Positions 27,228 through 36,628 are shown, counted from the first letter of the stretch. The stretch is 64,000 nt of DNA from Desulfoluna sp. (GCF_030145185.1 NZ_JAQYWB010000007.1:1-64000), one strand, 5' to 3'. Numbers and translations: made by a program. Notes: generated from the letters alone by a model not told the origin.

Positions 27228-27395
27228 ATGAAAGAGTTTAAAGAAAAGCTACGATATTATGGTGAAATTGTCATTGTGGTCTTGCTCCCTGGGTTGGGAT
27301 ATGTGGCAGGGCTTTTTTTATATCTCTGGGAGTATGGCATTGAAGGCCGGAAACCTCATCGAGTTCCGGGATTGGACAGGAGGAACCTTCGATGA
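27228..27395 (+). CDS. small single-span membrane protein
   Basis: A 55-residue frame. After a short charged start (MKEFKEKLRYY) comes one hydrophobic helix, EIVIVVLLPGLGYVAGLFLY, then a basic tail (IEGRKPHRVPGLDRRNLR). It has no recognised family. The case for it being real is that its TGA overlaps the ATG of the glycosyltransferase gene (ATGA) and the AGGAGG of that gene lies within it, as in coupled pairs. It could anchor or modulate the glycosyltransferase. Confidence 0.5.
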   Translation: MKEFKEKLRYYGEIVIVVLLPGLGYVAGLFLYLWEYGIEGRKPHRVPGLDRRNLR

Positions 27396-28636
27396 AGAAT
27401 CAACCCTCCTCTCTTCGCATCTGTCTGGTGAGTTACCGGAGTAACCCTTATTGCGGCGGTCAGGGTGTCTATATCCGCCATCTTGCACGCGCCCTGGCGG
27501 ATTTGGGGCATCAGGTCCATGTCCTCTCTGGCGATCCGGCGCCTCATCTCGATGATGATATCGGTTTGACGGTCCTGGGGGGGCTGGATCTGTACAGCCG
27601 AGAAAACTTCGATCAGATGCCCGCCTATAAACGGTTGAAAACCCCCCTTAACTTGTGCGAGTGGTGGATCAATTCAACCATGGGGTACCCCGAGCCCTTT
27701 GCCTTTGGGATCCGTGCCCAACGGTTCATGGAAACCGAGGGGCACAGGTTTGATATCATCCACGATAATCAGTCGCTTTCGTGGGGGCTTCTCCATATCA
27801 GCCGGAACATTCCCACGGTGGCCACCATTCACCATCCCATAACAAGGGATCGGGATATTGAGGTTATGAGTACCCGATCCCTCTGGAAACGGGCCAAAGC
27901 CATGCGGTGGTATTCGTTTATCGGGATGCAGAAACGAGTGGCTCGAAAGCTCCCGGCCCTCATCACGGTCTCTCATGTCTCGAAGAGAGATATTGTTGCT
28001 GACTTCAGCGTGTCTCCCGATAAATTACATGTCATTCCCATTGGCATCGATACGACTCGGTTTTATCCCGTCGAGGGGATCCAGAGGGAACCCCATCGGT
28101 TGATCGTGACCAACAGCGCAGACAGCCCGCTAAAGGGGCTCTATTACCTGATGCATGCCGTGGCCTCCATGAAGAAAAAAAACCGCTTTGTGCTGCTTAC
28201 TGTGATTGGCCAGCCCAAGGAGGGGGGGATCGTTCAGCGGCTTGTGACCTCTCTGGGGCTTTCCGAGGTGGTGGAGTTTACCGGACGGGTTTCTGACGAG
28301 CGCCTTGTCGAGGAGTATGCACGGGCCTCCGTGGCGGTGGTCCCCTCACTGTATGAAGGCTTTGGCTTGCCCGTTGGTGAGGCCATGGCCTGTGGTGTCC
28401 CTGTGGTTTGTACCGACGGAGGCGCATTGTCGGAGGTGGCAGGGGATGCGGCACGGATCGTGCCGGCCGGTGATGTTTCTGCCCTTGAAACAGCTATTTG
28501 TGATCTTCTTGACGACAGAAAGCTGGGTGTTGACCTTGCGCGTAAAGGCGTCGATAGAGTTCATGAGCGTTTTGTCTGGAGGCAGACGGCCGAAGCGACG
28601 GTGAGTGTTTACCGTCGGATGATTCATTCGCGCTAA
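27392..28636 (+). CDS. family 4 (GT4) glycosyltransferase
   Basis: A 414-residue GT-B glycosyltransferase with the N-terminal glycine loop YCGGQGVYIRHLARAL for acceptor/donor binding and the C-terminal nucleotide-sugar site EGFGLPVGEAMACGVPVV with the E-x7-E pair. Retaining enzymes of this type build lipopolysaccharide, capsule or glycolipids from NDP-sugars at the inner membrane. A strong AGGAGG precedes the ATG at 27392, which overlaps the small membrane protein gene. No other polysaccharide genes are near, so the acceptor is unknown. Confidence 0.85.
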   Translation: MKNQPSSLRICLVSYRSNPYCGGQGVYIRHLARALADLGHQVHVLSGDPAPHLDDDIGLTVLGGLDLYSRENFDQMPAYKRLKTPLNLCEWWINSTMGYPEPFAFGIRAQRFMETEGHRFDIIHDNQSLSWGLLHISRNIPTVATIHHPITRDRDIEVMSTRSLWKRAKAMRWYSFIGMQKRVARKLPALITVSHVSKRDIVADFSVSPDKLHVIPIGIDTTRFYPVEGIQREPHRLIVTNSADSPLKGLYYLMHAVASMKKKNRFVLLTVIGQPKEGGIVQRLVTSLGLSEVVEFTGRVSDERLVEEYARASVAVVPSLYEGFGLPVGEAMACGVPVVCTDGGALSEVAGDAARIVPAGDVSALETAICDLLDDRKLGVDLARKGVDRVHERFVWRQTAEATVSVYRRMIHSR

Positions 28637-29158
28637 ACAATCCGTTATTTGATTTGCCAGGATTATTTTCGGATTGACAGAATGGATCGAGGTGATCAAC
28701 TGAACCGCAACCTCGCGAGGAACTAAGGCGCGTGCTAAAGATAATGTGTATTTAGACGAATTTATATAATTTACGCGAACAAGGTTGACACGCTGTGACT
28801 ATGTTTATAGGCTATTTGTGCTTTTTTGATGGTTTTGTAAAAAAGTTCGTGTGTCGGTTTATGGTCACTGGCATTGTCTCCTGTTTTGAGTTTTCAGGTA
28901 TGAAGTTTTAATGCCTGTCGATGATGTTTTTTAAGGACGATTTTATTCAGTACGCACGATTCGGCACGTCTCACGAAGTGAAGGTGATCGTGCCGGTGGT
29001 TGCCCTCAAAGTTGATGGTGGATGATTGCGGCCAGTCAATGATGACTGGTTCATCACCTTTGCACATGGGGGAAGAGGGGAGAGAAGGGTGAGCAGGATG
29101 CTTTGGTTATGATGCATTCGTAAGGATTTAAATGGTCGAATTGTAGGGAGGTATGGCT
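28637..29158. other. intergenic region, weak promoter candidate only
   Basis: No gene is visible. TTGACA at 28785-28790 with TATAGG 15 bp downstream (28806-28811) is a possible but short-spaced promoter for the CoA-transferase gene, which would leave a leader of about 340 nt. I found no riboswitch-like pattern I could name in that leader. Confidence 0.3.
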
Positions 29159-31345
29159 GTGATTGATCACAACGGACCCACATATTACACAGATGTTGCT
29201 GCTGTCGTGGATTATATTATTGAAAAGTTTGATAAGAAGATCACCTTTTGTATGCCGATCGCCTTGGGTAAATCGTATCAGATTTCTAATGAAATGTACC
29301 GACGAGCCAAGAATGATCCGTCGATTGATTTGACGTTCGTCACGGCTCTTTCCCTCGAGAAACCCACGTGGTCAAACGATCTCGAGAGACGTATGATGCA
29401 GCCCCTTCGAGATCGTGTCTGGAAGGGCATCCCTGATTTTGATTATATGTTGGACCTGAGGAAAGGGGCTCTGGCACCCAACGTGAAGATGAAAGAGTTT
29501 TACTACAAGGCCGGCTCCGTTAAAAGTGATCCCATGGCCCAGCAGAATCATTATAGCTCCAATTACACCCATGTGGGTCGGGATATGATGGATGAGGATT
29601 GCAATATTCTCTATTGCCATATTGTGGCCAAGAAAGAGATCAATGGCAAGGTCTGTTACAGTGACAGCTGCAACGCCGACCTGAGTCTTGATATCAAGAA
29701 ATATATCCCCGACGCCAAAGCAGCCGGGCGCAAATTTCTCCATATAGGGCATGTGAACAACGCGCTGCCGTTTATGTACGGCGATGCTGTGGTAGGAGGG
29801 GATGATTACGATATTATTCTGGAAAACCCTGAGTACGACACGCCGCTTTTTTCTGTCCCCAAGGCACCGGTGACCACAGCCGACCACATGATTGGTCTCC
29901 ACGTCAGCTCCCTTGTCAAGGACGGTGGGTCCCTTCAGATCGGTATCGGCTCTTTGGGCGACGCCATTGCCGCCGCGCTTATCATGCGAAATAAGGCCAA
30001 TTGGGATTACAAAAAGGTCCTCGACGCTGTGGGCGTCAATTCAAATTATGGTGATCTTGTGGATCGCATTGGAGGGCGGGAGCCTTTCGAGGAGGGGTTG
30101 TACGGGACCACAGAGATGCTCGTAGACGCCTTTGTCGAGCTTTATACTGCCGGCGTTATCAAGAGGAAGATTTATGGCAATCTCGAGATTCAGCGTCTCG
30201 TTAATGAGAAGGTTCTTACAGAAACCCTGACCCGCGAATCCGTGAAGGCTCTTCTTTCCCAGGATGCTTTTCAGCCTATTTTGAAAAAAACTGACTTTGA
30301 AAGTCTGCAGAAGTATGGCGTGTTCAAGGAAGCTCTGGTCTGGGACGACTACGCCATCGTGGACGGCGAGTCCCGTTACTCGACCGATTTACGAGAGGCC
30401 GCCAATCTGGATGCGATTTTAGACCATTGCATCGGAGAATCCCTTGAAAACGGTGTCATCGCCCATGGTGGCTTCTTTATCGGGCCCAATCAGTTCTACG
30501 ATACCTTGAGAAATATGAGCGAGAAGGAGCGAAAGCTCTTTGAGATGACCGGTGTGGCCGTCCTTAACCAGCTGTATGGGGATGAAAAGCTTCGGACCCT
30601 CCAGAGAAAGGATGCGCGTTTCGTCAACGCAGGGATGATCGTTTCGATTGTGGGGAACATTGCCTCTGATGCGCTTGAAAACGGCACCGTCATCAGTGGG
30701 GTTGGGGGGCAGTATAACTTTGTTTCCATGGCCCATGCCATTGAAGATGCCCGGTTGATTATGATGATCCGAGCGGTAAAGGAGACGGCTCAGGGACCCA
30801 AGTCCAATGTGGTTTTTAATTATGGCTATACCACGGTTCCCAGGCATCTTAAGGACATTGTGGTGACCGAGTACGGGATCGCTGATTTGCGAGGCAAGGT
30901 GGATCACGAGGTGGTGGAAGCGCTCATTAACGTGGCGGACTCCCGCTTCCAGGACGAACTGGTTCAAAAGGCGAAGAAAGCCAGGAAGCTGACGCCTGAC
31001 TACGAGATTCCCGCACAATTTCGAAACAACTATCCCGAGGTCATTGCCAAAAAACTGGCTCATTTCCGTCAAATGGGCAATGGATATTTTGATGTGTTCC
31101 CCTTCGGCTGTGAATTTACCAAAGAGGAGATCGTTCTCGGACGATCCCTGCGTGAGTTCAAGTCCAAGATGGACAAAGATAAGATCAAGACCATCATGGG
31201 GTTGGCAAAGCAGATGCTGACGGGCCTTCCTGAGGGCTCCGAGCCCTACCTGAAACGGATGCAGCTGGATCATCCCCAGGCGTTCAAAGAGAAGCTTACT
31301 CAGAAGCTGGTTGCCTTTGCTTTGAAGAGCTCAGGGCAGATCTGA
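29159..31345 (+). CDS. acetyl-CoA hydrolase / acyl-CoA:acetate CoA-transferase family protein
   Basis: A 728-residue member of the acetyl-CoA hydrolase/transferase (Cat1-like) superfamily, which exchanges CoA between acyl-CoA and a carboxylate through a glutamyl-CoA intermediate. The C-terminal half has the family blocks GVGGQYNF (the GGQxDF-like oxyanion loop) and VVTEYGIADLRGK. The protein is longer than the usual 430-540 residues, having extra N-terminal sequence. I prefer the GTG at 29159 because GGGAGG lies seven bases upstream; the ATG at 29153 is only one base from that box. In this organism it could move CoA between acetate, propionate or succinate. A terminator follows repeat A5 downstream. 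Confidence 0.82.
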   Translation: MIDHNGPTYYTDVAAVVDYIIEKFDKKITFCMPIALGKSYQISNEMYRRAKNDPSIDLTFVTALSLEKPTWSNDLERRMMQPLRDRVWKGIPDFDYMLDLRKGALAPNVKMKEFYYKAGSVKSDPMAQQNHYSSNYTHVGRDMMDEDCNILYCHIVAKKEINGKVCYSDSCNADLSLDIKKYIPDAKAAGRKFLHIGHVNNALPFMYGDAVVGGDDYDIILENPEYDTPLFSVPKAPVTTADHMIGLHVSSLVKDGGSLQIGIGSLGDAIAAALIMRNKANWDYKKVLDAVGVNSNYGDLVDRIGGREPFEEGLYGTTEMLVDAFVELYTAGVIKRKIYGNLEIQRLVNEKVLTETLTRESVKALLSQDAFQPILKKTDFESLQKYGVFKEALVWDDYAIVDGESRYSTDLREAANLDAILDHCIGESLENGVIAHGGFFIGPNQFYDTLRNMSEKERKLFEMTGVAVLNQLYGDEKLRTLQRKDARFVNAGMIVSIVGNIASDALENGTVISGVGGQYNFVSMAHAIEDARLIMMIRAVKETAQGPKSNVVFNYGYTTVPRHLKDIVVTEYGIADLRGKVDHEVVEALINVADSRFQDELVQKAKKARKLTPDYEIPAQFRNNYPEVIAKKLAHFRQMGNGYFDVFPFGCEFTKEEIVLGRSLREFKSKMDKDKIKTIMGLAKQMLTGLPEGSEPYLKRMQLDHPQAFKEKLTQKLVAFALKSSGQI

Positions 31346-31362
31346 TCAGAGGCTCTGGCCTC

Positions 31363-31500
31363 TATCCCGGATATTTCACGAGTCGAAAACGGTGAATTAC
31401 ATTTTGCATTTTTGAAATGGCTACATCTTTCTATGCAACCAGCTGTAATGACATATTATTATTTTGCCCCGTCCGTTTTCTCATGAAACATACGGGTTAG
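31363..31500 (+). repeat. family A element, copy A5 (short form)
   Basis: TATCCCGGATATTTCACGAG ... TCTCATGAAACATACGGGTT. It lacks the hairpin module; the left end joins directly to AAAACGGTGAATTACATTTTG. It lies between the CoA-transferase gene and its terminator. Confidence 0.8.
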
Positions 31501-31530
31501 CTCGTGTGACCCTGAGATGCAACAGTGATG

Positions 31531-31570
31531 AACCGGTCGGTGTGGAAACACATCGGCCGGTTTTTTTTTT
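31531..31570 (+). terminator. rho-independent terminator after the CoA-transferase gene
   Basis: A 14-bp stem, AACCGGTCGGTGTG against CACATCGGCCGGTT (two G-U pairs), with a GAAA tetraloop and a run of ten T. Repeat A5 lies between the gene and this terminator. Confidence 0.85.
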
Positions 31571-31625
31571 GTGCTGGCAGTGCCTTGGCGGGTTAGACTT
31601 ATCTGCGACCACCAAGGGACCTTTT

Positions 31626-33359
31626 TTATTCTTGAGAAACCTGAATGAAGCATCCGCCACTGCTGCTGCTTGAAGACGCTGGAGCTGCCTGGGTCGTGAA
31701 GGTCCAGACGACTGGTGCGGCCAAAGCGTTGCCAGCGGTATCCTGAATGCCGGGGGTCAGGGTGAAGGTGTAGGCGGTGAGGGGAGCCAGAGGTGACTCT
31801 GGCGTGACGGTGGCCGTGCGGCTGGCCGCATCGTAGGTGACCTGTCCGGAAAGTCCTCGGTTGTTTGTAAAGGTCGCAGCAGAGAGTGTGTCGGGGTTCA
31901 TTGTCTCGTTGAACTGGACCGATATTGAGCTGTTGACTGGAATCTCCGAGATGCCATTTGAAGGGTAGGTCCGGACAACGGCCGGTGGCACGATATCATA
32001 GGTAATGGAAAGGCTCTGGCTGGTTTCGTTCTGAGTCGTGGCATTGTCTGTTGCCGAGACTGTGATGGTATTGCTTCCGGTGACCAGGGGGACCTCGGCA
32101 CTCCAGGTCGCGGTTTCCCCGGTAGTCGCGGAGCCGCCCTCGGCCGGTAGCCCGTTAACCGTTACCTGTTGGACTCCTGAGTCTCCTCGTCCCAGGTCAG
32201 ATGCGGTGCCGGTCAGGGTGAGGGTGTCGGTTTTAACCAGGTCACCCGAGGTATGACTGGTAATGGAAAGCAGAGGACCCACCAGGTCGTCGAGTCCGTC
32301 GGGCATGGTGACCGTGAGGGTGGAGGGGCCGTTTATCAGTGTATGGGCAACCGTCTGGCTGAAACCGCCGATGGATGCGCGGATTCGGACGGTACGACGG
32401 GTTGGATGGATGGCATTCGTCAGTCCCGAGGCGTTGGTCAGATCAAAGGGGGTCTGGTTGATATAACTCCCGCTTGGGGCTTTGTCTCCCATGAGAACGT
32501 CGCTGTGGGTGACGTCGCCATACACACGCCCACCTTCAAGGCTGTCTTGGCCGTCTCGTGGGGCGGCGGCGTCCAGAAGCTCGACAGTGATACCGGGGAC
32601 GGGTATATCAGCGTTGTTGACCACTTTTACGGTGAAGGTGCTGACGGGGTACCCATGAATCAAGGCGGCTGCATCGTCTAACTCCAGGCTTGCTTTGTTA
32701 TTCTGTCCCGGGTTCCCCGCTGAATAGAGCCAATACATGGTCGCCTCCTCGAAGTTTGCGCCACACCCTTCAGAACCGGCATTCTGACACTCAACCCCGG
32801 CATGGCTGAGGCCTGCGCTGTGACCGCTTTCATGGGCGACGACGGCCGTGGTATTGATGGTACCGCCGGTGCCGTCTCCCCAGTTGAATTCTTCACCGTT
32901 AAAGGCGATATCTGATTCTACGGCACGGTACGAGGTACCGCTTCCCTGGGTCCACGTGGTGCTGATGGCCAGAATTCCCTCGCCGATCATGTTATTTCTT
33001 GTGGCAAAATCAGGGTCGATGTTGATGAGGTTTGTTTCGTCTTTTGAGACGGATGTGAAGGCTGAGGTACCTTGATAATCGAAGAGAAAGGAACTCATTT
33101 CCAGGCTGTTCCACAGGTCAATGCCGGCTTTCAGGGAGACAATGAGGGGATCGGGTGTGACGTCGGAAATGCGGTATTCTATTGTGCCGTCGGTCCAGAG
33201 GCGGAGGTTCCCGTTGCAGCAGGACTGTTTGTATTGGGACGACGCGCAGCCCAGGGAAGTGCTGCCCGTGTCGCGGATCCAGCACCAGGCATGGAGGCTT
33301 GCAGGGCACAGCGACAGCGCAAGAAGAGCCGTAAAAATTTTCAAAGAAAGTAATTTCAT
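31626..33359 (-). CDS. secreted matrixin-like zinc metalloprotease with Ig-like domains
   Basis: A 577-residue exported protein. The signal peptide is residues 1-24 (LLALSLCPASLHA). The N-terminal domain carries the metzincin site HESGHSAGLSH (H176, E177, H180, H186) preceded by a matrixin-like strand DIAFNGEEFNW. The middle and C-terminal parts are repeated beta-sandwich domains, including LTLTGTASD...VTVNG and a Big-type domain (PPAVVRTYPSNG...ISVQFNETMNPDTL...YTFTLTPGIQDTAGN). The tail SSSSSSGGCFI resembles the start of a CFI-box C-terminal sorting signal found in Deltaproteobacteria, but only five residues follow. It sits six bases downstream of its secreted partner gene, in one operon. 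Confidence 0.8.
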   Translation of the reverse strand: MKLLSLKIFTALLALSLCPASLHAWCWIRDTGSTSLGCASSQYKQSCCNGNLRLWTDGTIEYRISDVTPDPLIVSLKAGIDLWNSLEMSSFLFDYQGTSAFTSVSKDETNLINIDPDFATRNNMIGEGILAISTTWTQGSGTSYRAVESDIAFNGEEFNWGDGTGGTINTTAVVAHESGHSAGLSHAGVECQNAGSEGCGANFEEATMYWLYSAGNPGQNNKASLELDDAAALIHGYPVSTFTVKVVNNADIPVPGITVELLDAAAPRDGQDSLEGGRVYGDVTHSDVLMGDKAPSGSYINQTPFDLTNASGLTNAIHPTRRTVRIRASIGGFSQTVAHTLINGPSTLTVTMPDGLDDLVGPLLSITSHTSGDLVKTDTLTLTGTASDLGRGDSGVQQVTVNGLPAEGGSATTGETATWSAEVPLVTGSNTITVSATDNATTQNETSQSLSITYDIVPPAVVRTYPSNGISEIPVNSSISVQFNETMNPDTLSAATFTNNRGLSGQVTYDAASRTATVTPESPLAPLTAYTFTLTPGIQDTAGNALAAPVVWTFTTQAAPASSSSSSGGCFIQVSQE

Positions 33360-33365
33360 GGGAAC

Positions 33366-33950
33366 CTATGGGTTTCGTGTTTCGTCGGATGGAGGAAGCA
33401 GGTCTCGAACACGCTGGAAAAAAGCATCCAATCCTTCACCCTGAGGAGGCAGGGGATTGAGGCGGAGAGCTTTTGTGTTTAAGCTTTGGGTGGTTCGGGC
33501 TCGGAACAGGGGGCCACTGACTCTTTGAGTGGCATCCAGCGGGTCTGTTTCGATGCGGCAGAGGCCATAATAGAGCCCGAAGATCGTGTAGGCCTGGTCG
33601 TCTTTTTTGAGAAAGAGGATCACCTCGTCATCGACCTTAAGTCGGGGCACGCCATGGACCTCCATGCGCATGTCGTCGACCTGGCCCCCGAGGGTTCTAA
33701 CAACAATGACCGTAGGACGATCTGGGGTGGGGTGCTTGAGGAATTCCATGGTTTCTATGGTGATATCGGTGTAGATGCGGCCTTCGTCCCAATAGGCTTG
33801 GGACTCCTGCACAACACCGGCCACGATGGTGTCCGCCTTTTCAGTCAGTTGGGTAAGGCTGACGGGAAGCACGGTTGTTGCCGACAGGGACGGAGGGAAA
33901 AAAAAGAGGAGCGGGATGAGAAAAAAAATGACGTGACGCAGGGGAGCCAT
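33366..33950 (-). CDS. exported protein of unknown function, partner of the matrixin-like protease
   Basis: A 194-residue protein with a clear signal peptide (MAPLRHVIFFLIPLLFFF...SLSA). The mature part begins with LTEKADTIVAGVVQESQAYWD and contains TDITIETMEFLKH, a pattern typical of small all-beta periplasmic proteins. I cannot name the family with certainty. The start at 33950 is supported by GAGG five bases upstream; a Met at 34004 is less likely. The gene precedes the protease gene by six bases, so the two are co-expressed; it may act as chaperone, inhibitor or co-secreted factor. Confidence 0.7.
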   Translation of the reverse strand: MAPLRHVIFFLIPLLFFFPPSLSATTVLPVSLTQLTEKADTIVAGVVQESQAYWDEGRIYTDITIETMEFLKHPTPDRPTVIVVRTLGGQVDDMRMEVHGVPRLKVDDEVILFLKKDDQAYTIFGLYYGLCRIETDPLDATQRVSGPLFRARTTQSLNTKALRLNPLPPQGEGLDAFFQRVRDLLPPSDETRNP

Positions 33951-34060
33951 ACAAGCCTCATTTGTTTCTTGTGTCATGGTTATTGTGTTTGATAATCTAT
34001 ACATATCTTATCGGCATGATCGGTGAAATAGTAGCGGTTTTTTTTTAAAAGAATATTATT

Positions 34061-35365
34061 TTATTTTAATTGGATAAAGCCGAGCTCTTTCAAAAGAGCG
34101 AACAGGGTTGTGGCAGCTGCCATTCCGCTTTTTTTATCAAAGGTTTCATTTTTCCCATGGGTGAGTCGCTGGGGCCGGGTATGGCGCTGCGAGCGGGTGC
34201 CGGGGCCCATTACCACGGGGAAAAAGCGGGCGGCCAGTTTGGGCTCCATGGTGTTGAGGATGGTGGACGCATCTGAAATGCCGGTGTTGTGTTCTATGGT
34301 GATCGCAAGGGGAGGGGGCGTCATCGTGGCGAGAGCCTTCTGGAAGGGAGACCCTTCCCAGCGACTCCTCATGTCCATGCCCGGTGAGATGCGGAATTCT
34401 TTGAGCTCCCGGTAGCGGATGCCCGCGAGCTGCTTCTGGACCTCTGTGAGGCTGTCAAAGGATCGGTTGCTTAAGATCAGGGCGTGGGACAGAGGTCGTG
34501 CGGCTTTCCCCCGTTTGATTTCTGTGGGGATAACCCCAAAGCTGTCAGGTTGTCCTGCAGAAAGCAGGTCTGTTCCATCGGCCGAGAGGATGATCTCGGT
34601 GAGGCGGTTTTTTTCCCGCGGGATGGAGCATGCGTGTCCTCCCTTCTGGGTGATGACCTCGCTCCAGAGGGGGGGAGATGTTTCCGGATAAATGCAGATT
34701 GGGTTCCAGCTCTGGAGCTGTGTCAGGGTCTGCTGAAGTTCAGTAAGGGGCCCGGAAACCTCAATGACGAAATTTCCTCTCTCCGCCGTGTAAAGGCCCA
34801 GGGAGGGCGATGCTCCTGTGCTTACCGTGTTCTCCAGAACGAGCAGGAGGGTCTCTGCTTCACTGACGGGAAGGCTTTTGCCAAGGGCCCGGCCTATATG
34901 GACGGCGCTCTTGTGGCCCGCCCCTTCCTCTTTAAAACTAAGGCTGAAGATGAGGTTCTCAAACTCCATGTCCCCGGCGCCGGCAAGCTCGGCCAGGAAG
35001 AGCTGAAAGGCTACACCGGCTTTGCAGTCTGAAACACCGCGGCCCACCAGTTCATCTTCGCTCTCATAAGGGACAAAGGGGGAAAAGGGGGCATCCCATT
35101 CATCCTGATGTGCGTCGACGGTGTCCACGTGGGCGCTCAAATAAAGAAGGGGCTTTTTCAGGTTGAGGGTGTGGGGGATAGCCAGCAGATTTCGGCCTGG
35201 GTCCTCATAAAGGGTAAAGCCGGGCAGGTGGGTCTCCAGAGTCTTCCTGCAGTACCTCATGGCCTTGTCCACATCGTCTGGTCGGGTAAAGACCGACGGG
35301 ATGGCGACCAAGGCGCGAAGATGGGAGAAAAAAAGCTCTGCTTTTGCTGAAACTAAGTTTGTCAT
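34061..35365 (-). CDS. M20-family zinc peptidase (ArgE/RocB-like)
   Basis: A 434-residue di-zinc amidohydrolase of the M20 family. Metal and catalytic motifs are LSAHVDTVD (H and D ligands), GRGVSDCKAGV (bridging D) and FKEEGAGH (catalytic E and ligand E), with a late histidine in the C-terminal block. M20 enzymes cleave N-acyl amino acids or short peptides in the cytosol. ATG at 35365 is preferred over GTG at 35374 because AAGGAG lies eight bases before it. Gene context does not reveal the substrate. Confidence 0.85.
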   Translation of the reverse strand: MTNLVSAKAELFFSHLRALVAIPSVFTRPDDVDKAMRYCRKTLETHLPGFTLYEDPGRNLLAIPHTLNLKKPLLYLSAHVDTVDAHQDEWDAPFSPFVPYESEDELVGRGVSDCKAGVAFQLFLAELAGAGDMEFENLIFSLSFKEEGAGHKSAVHIGRALGKSLPVSEAETLLLVLENTVSTGASPSLGLYTAERGNFVIEVSGPLTELQQTLTQLQSWNPICIYPETSPPLWSEVITQKGGHACSIPREKNRLTEIILSADGTDLLSAGQPDSFGVIPTEIKRGKAARPLSHALILSNRSFDSLTEVQKQLAGIRYRELKEFRISPGMDMRSRWEGSPFQKALATMTPPPLAITIEHNTGISDASTILNTMEPKLAARFFPVVMGPGTRSQRHTRPQRLTHGKNETFDKKSGMAAATTLFALLKELGFIQLK

Positions 35366-35508
35366 GATCCACACTCCTTACGCCAGAAAGCCCGAATAAG
35401 CCGGCTTTAAGGCGGATTTAACGGGTGCGGTTATTAATTTCGCTTGTTGCATACCACAGTGGGGCTTGACTTGGAAAGGCAAGCTTTTTATTCTGAAGCT
35501 AAGTGATT

Positions 35509-35660
35509 TAACCCGGCTCGCCCGAAGGGTGAGAAAATCAAACAGAATACCGTGGATTACATTTTGCATTTTTGAAACGACTGAAAATATTTCTGCAAAG
35601 AAGTGTAATGACGAATTATTCCTTAGTGCTGATTGTTTTCTCATGAAATATCCGGGTTAA
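35509..35660 (+). repeat. family A element, copy A6 (short form)
   Basis: TAACCCGG joins directly to CTCGCCCGAAGGGTGAGAAA, exactly the sequence expected if the hairpin module had been excised between its two CCCGG-like arms. The right end is CTCATGAAATATCCGGGTTA. The remaining 35366-35814 contains no gene. Confidence 0.85.
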
Positions 35661-35814
35661 ATGAAAGATGGGGATTTTACATGCCCTCATCGTCCCTCCT
35701 GAATGCGATATATCCTCGAAAATGAGATCAGTCCTGTCTGCAGAAAACGGAAACGGTTCAGCACATCCAATGGCCGTGTCCACTGGAATAAACCCATGAA
35801 AGAGGTGCAGCGTC

Positions 35815-36363
35815 ATGACACGATCGGAAAAGGAAGAGAAAAGGGCGAAAGTGATTGAGGTGTTGAACAAGGCCCGGGCCATGGAACTCCAGGCCATTGG
35901 GCAGTATATGAATCAACACTACAGCCTTGATGATCTGGATTTTGGTGAGCTGGCGGCACAGATGAAGCTGATCGCCATTGATGAGATGCGTCATGCCGAG
36001 ACCTTCGCCGAGCGTATCAAGGAACTGGGGGGGGAGCCCACCACCTTTGCTGCAAATACTGTGGAGCGCGGCCAGGGGATCGAAGTGATTTTTGGTTTTG
36101 ACACCGAACTGGAAGATGAGGGCATCACAGCATACAATCATTTTCTTAAGGTGTGCCAGGATTGCGGAGACAGCGTCAGTGTCAAACTTTTTGATGCGGT
36201 CATTGATGAAGAGCAAGCCCATTTTAATTATTTTGACAATGTGGATGGCCATATTAAAAAATTGGGGGCCGCTTACCTGGCTCATAAAGCCGGGTCGTCA
36301 TCTGCCACAGGCCTTAATACCCAAGGCTTTGTTGCACGTAGATCCGGAGCCACGCCGGTGTAA
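35815..36363 (+). CDS. ferritin-like / bacterioferritin-type protein
   Basis: A 182-residue ferritin-like four-helix protein. Di-iron ligands are visible as the glutamate in AMELQAIGQY, the ExxH pair in DEMRHAE, a glutamate in ELEDEGITAYN and a final ExxH in DEEQAHFN. It would oxidise and store iron or scavenge peroxide, useful for an anaerobe meeting oxygen. No methionine suited to bacterioferritin heme binding is obvious, so ferritin-like is the safer label. AGAGGTG precedes the ATG. Confidence 0.85.
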   Translation: MTRSEKEEKRAKVIEVLNKARAMELQAIGQYMNQHYSLDDLDFGELAAQMKLIAIDEMRHAETFAERIKELGGEPTTFAANTVERGQGIEVIFGFDTELEDEGITAYNHFLKVCQDCGDSVSVKLFDAVIDEEQAHFNYFDNVDGHIKKLGAAYLAHKAGSSSATGLNTQGFVARRSGATPV

Positions 36364-36416
36364 GTTTTTTGTCTTCGAAGGGGCTCATCGGTTTTGATGA
36401 TGGGTTAAAAAAACGG

Positions 36417-36628
36417 GTAACTGTTCAACTTATGCCTCCGGCGGCCCTGCCGGGGGCTAAACTTCTGAAAAGTTTAACAAATAGGTTTTAAAAATCATTT
36501 TTGATTAAATTTTATCTTAAAGGCGAATGTGATTTGACCCGAGGGACGAGGGGCAAAACGCATTCGCAACCTGCTTTCAAGGTGGCACACCTTGCCGCCG
36601 GAGGCTTTTTTTGGAGCTGAATAGTCAG
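36417..36628 (+). repeat. family B element, copy B2
   Basis: 212 bp, the same length as B1 and very similar in both halves (CCTCCGGCGGCCCTGCCGGG; CAAGGTGGCACACCTTG); only about 40 bp in the middle differ. Ends are GTAACTGTTCA and CTGAATAGTCA. The remainder of 36364-36824 has no recognisable gene. Confidence 0.8.

Noticed and set aside
26810-27229. Minus-strand frames of 93-139 codons rich in Pro/Leu/Phe/Cys ([10 protein letters not shown] repeats).
   Set aside because: They are read-through of heptamer array H1: period 7 in DNA gives a 7-residue cycle in every frame. No start signal or family.
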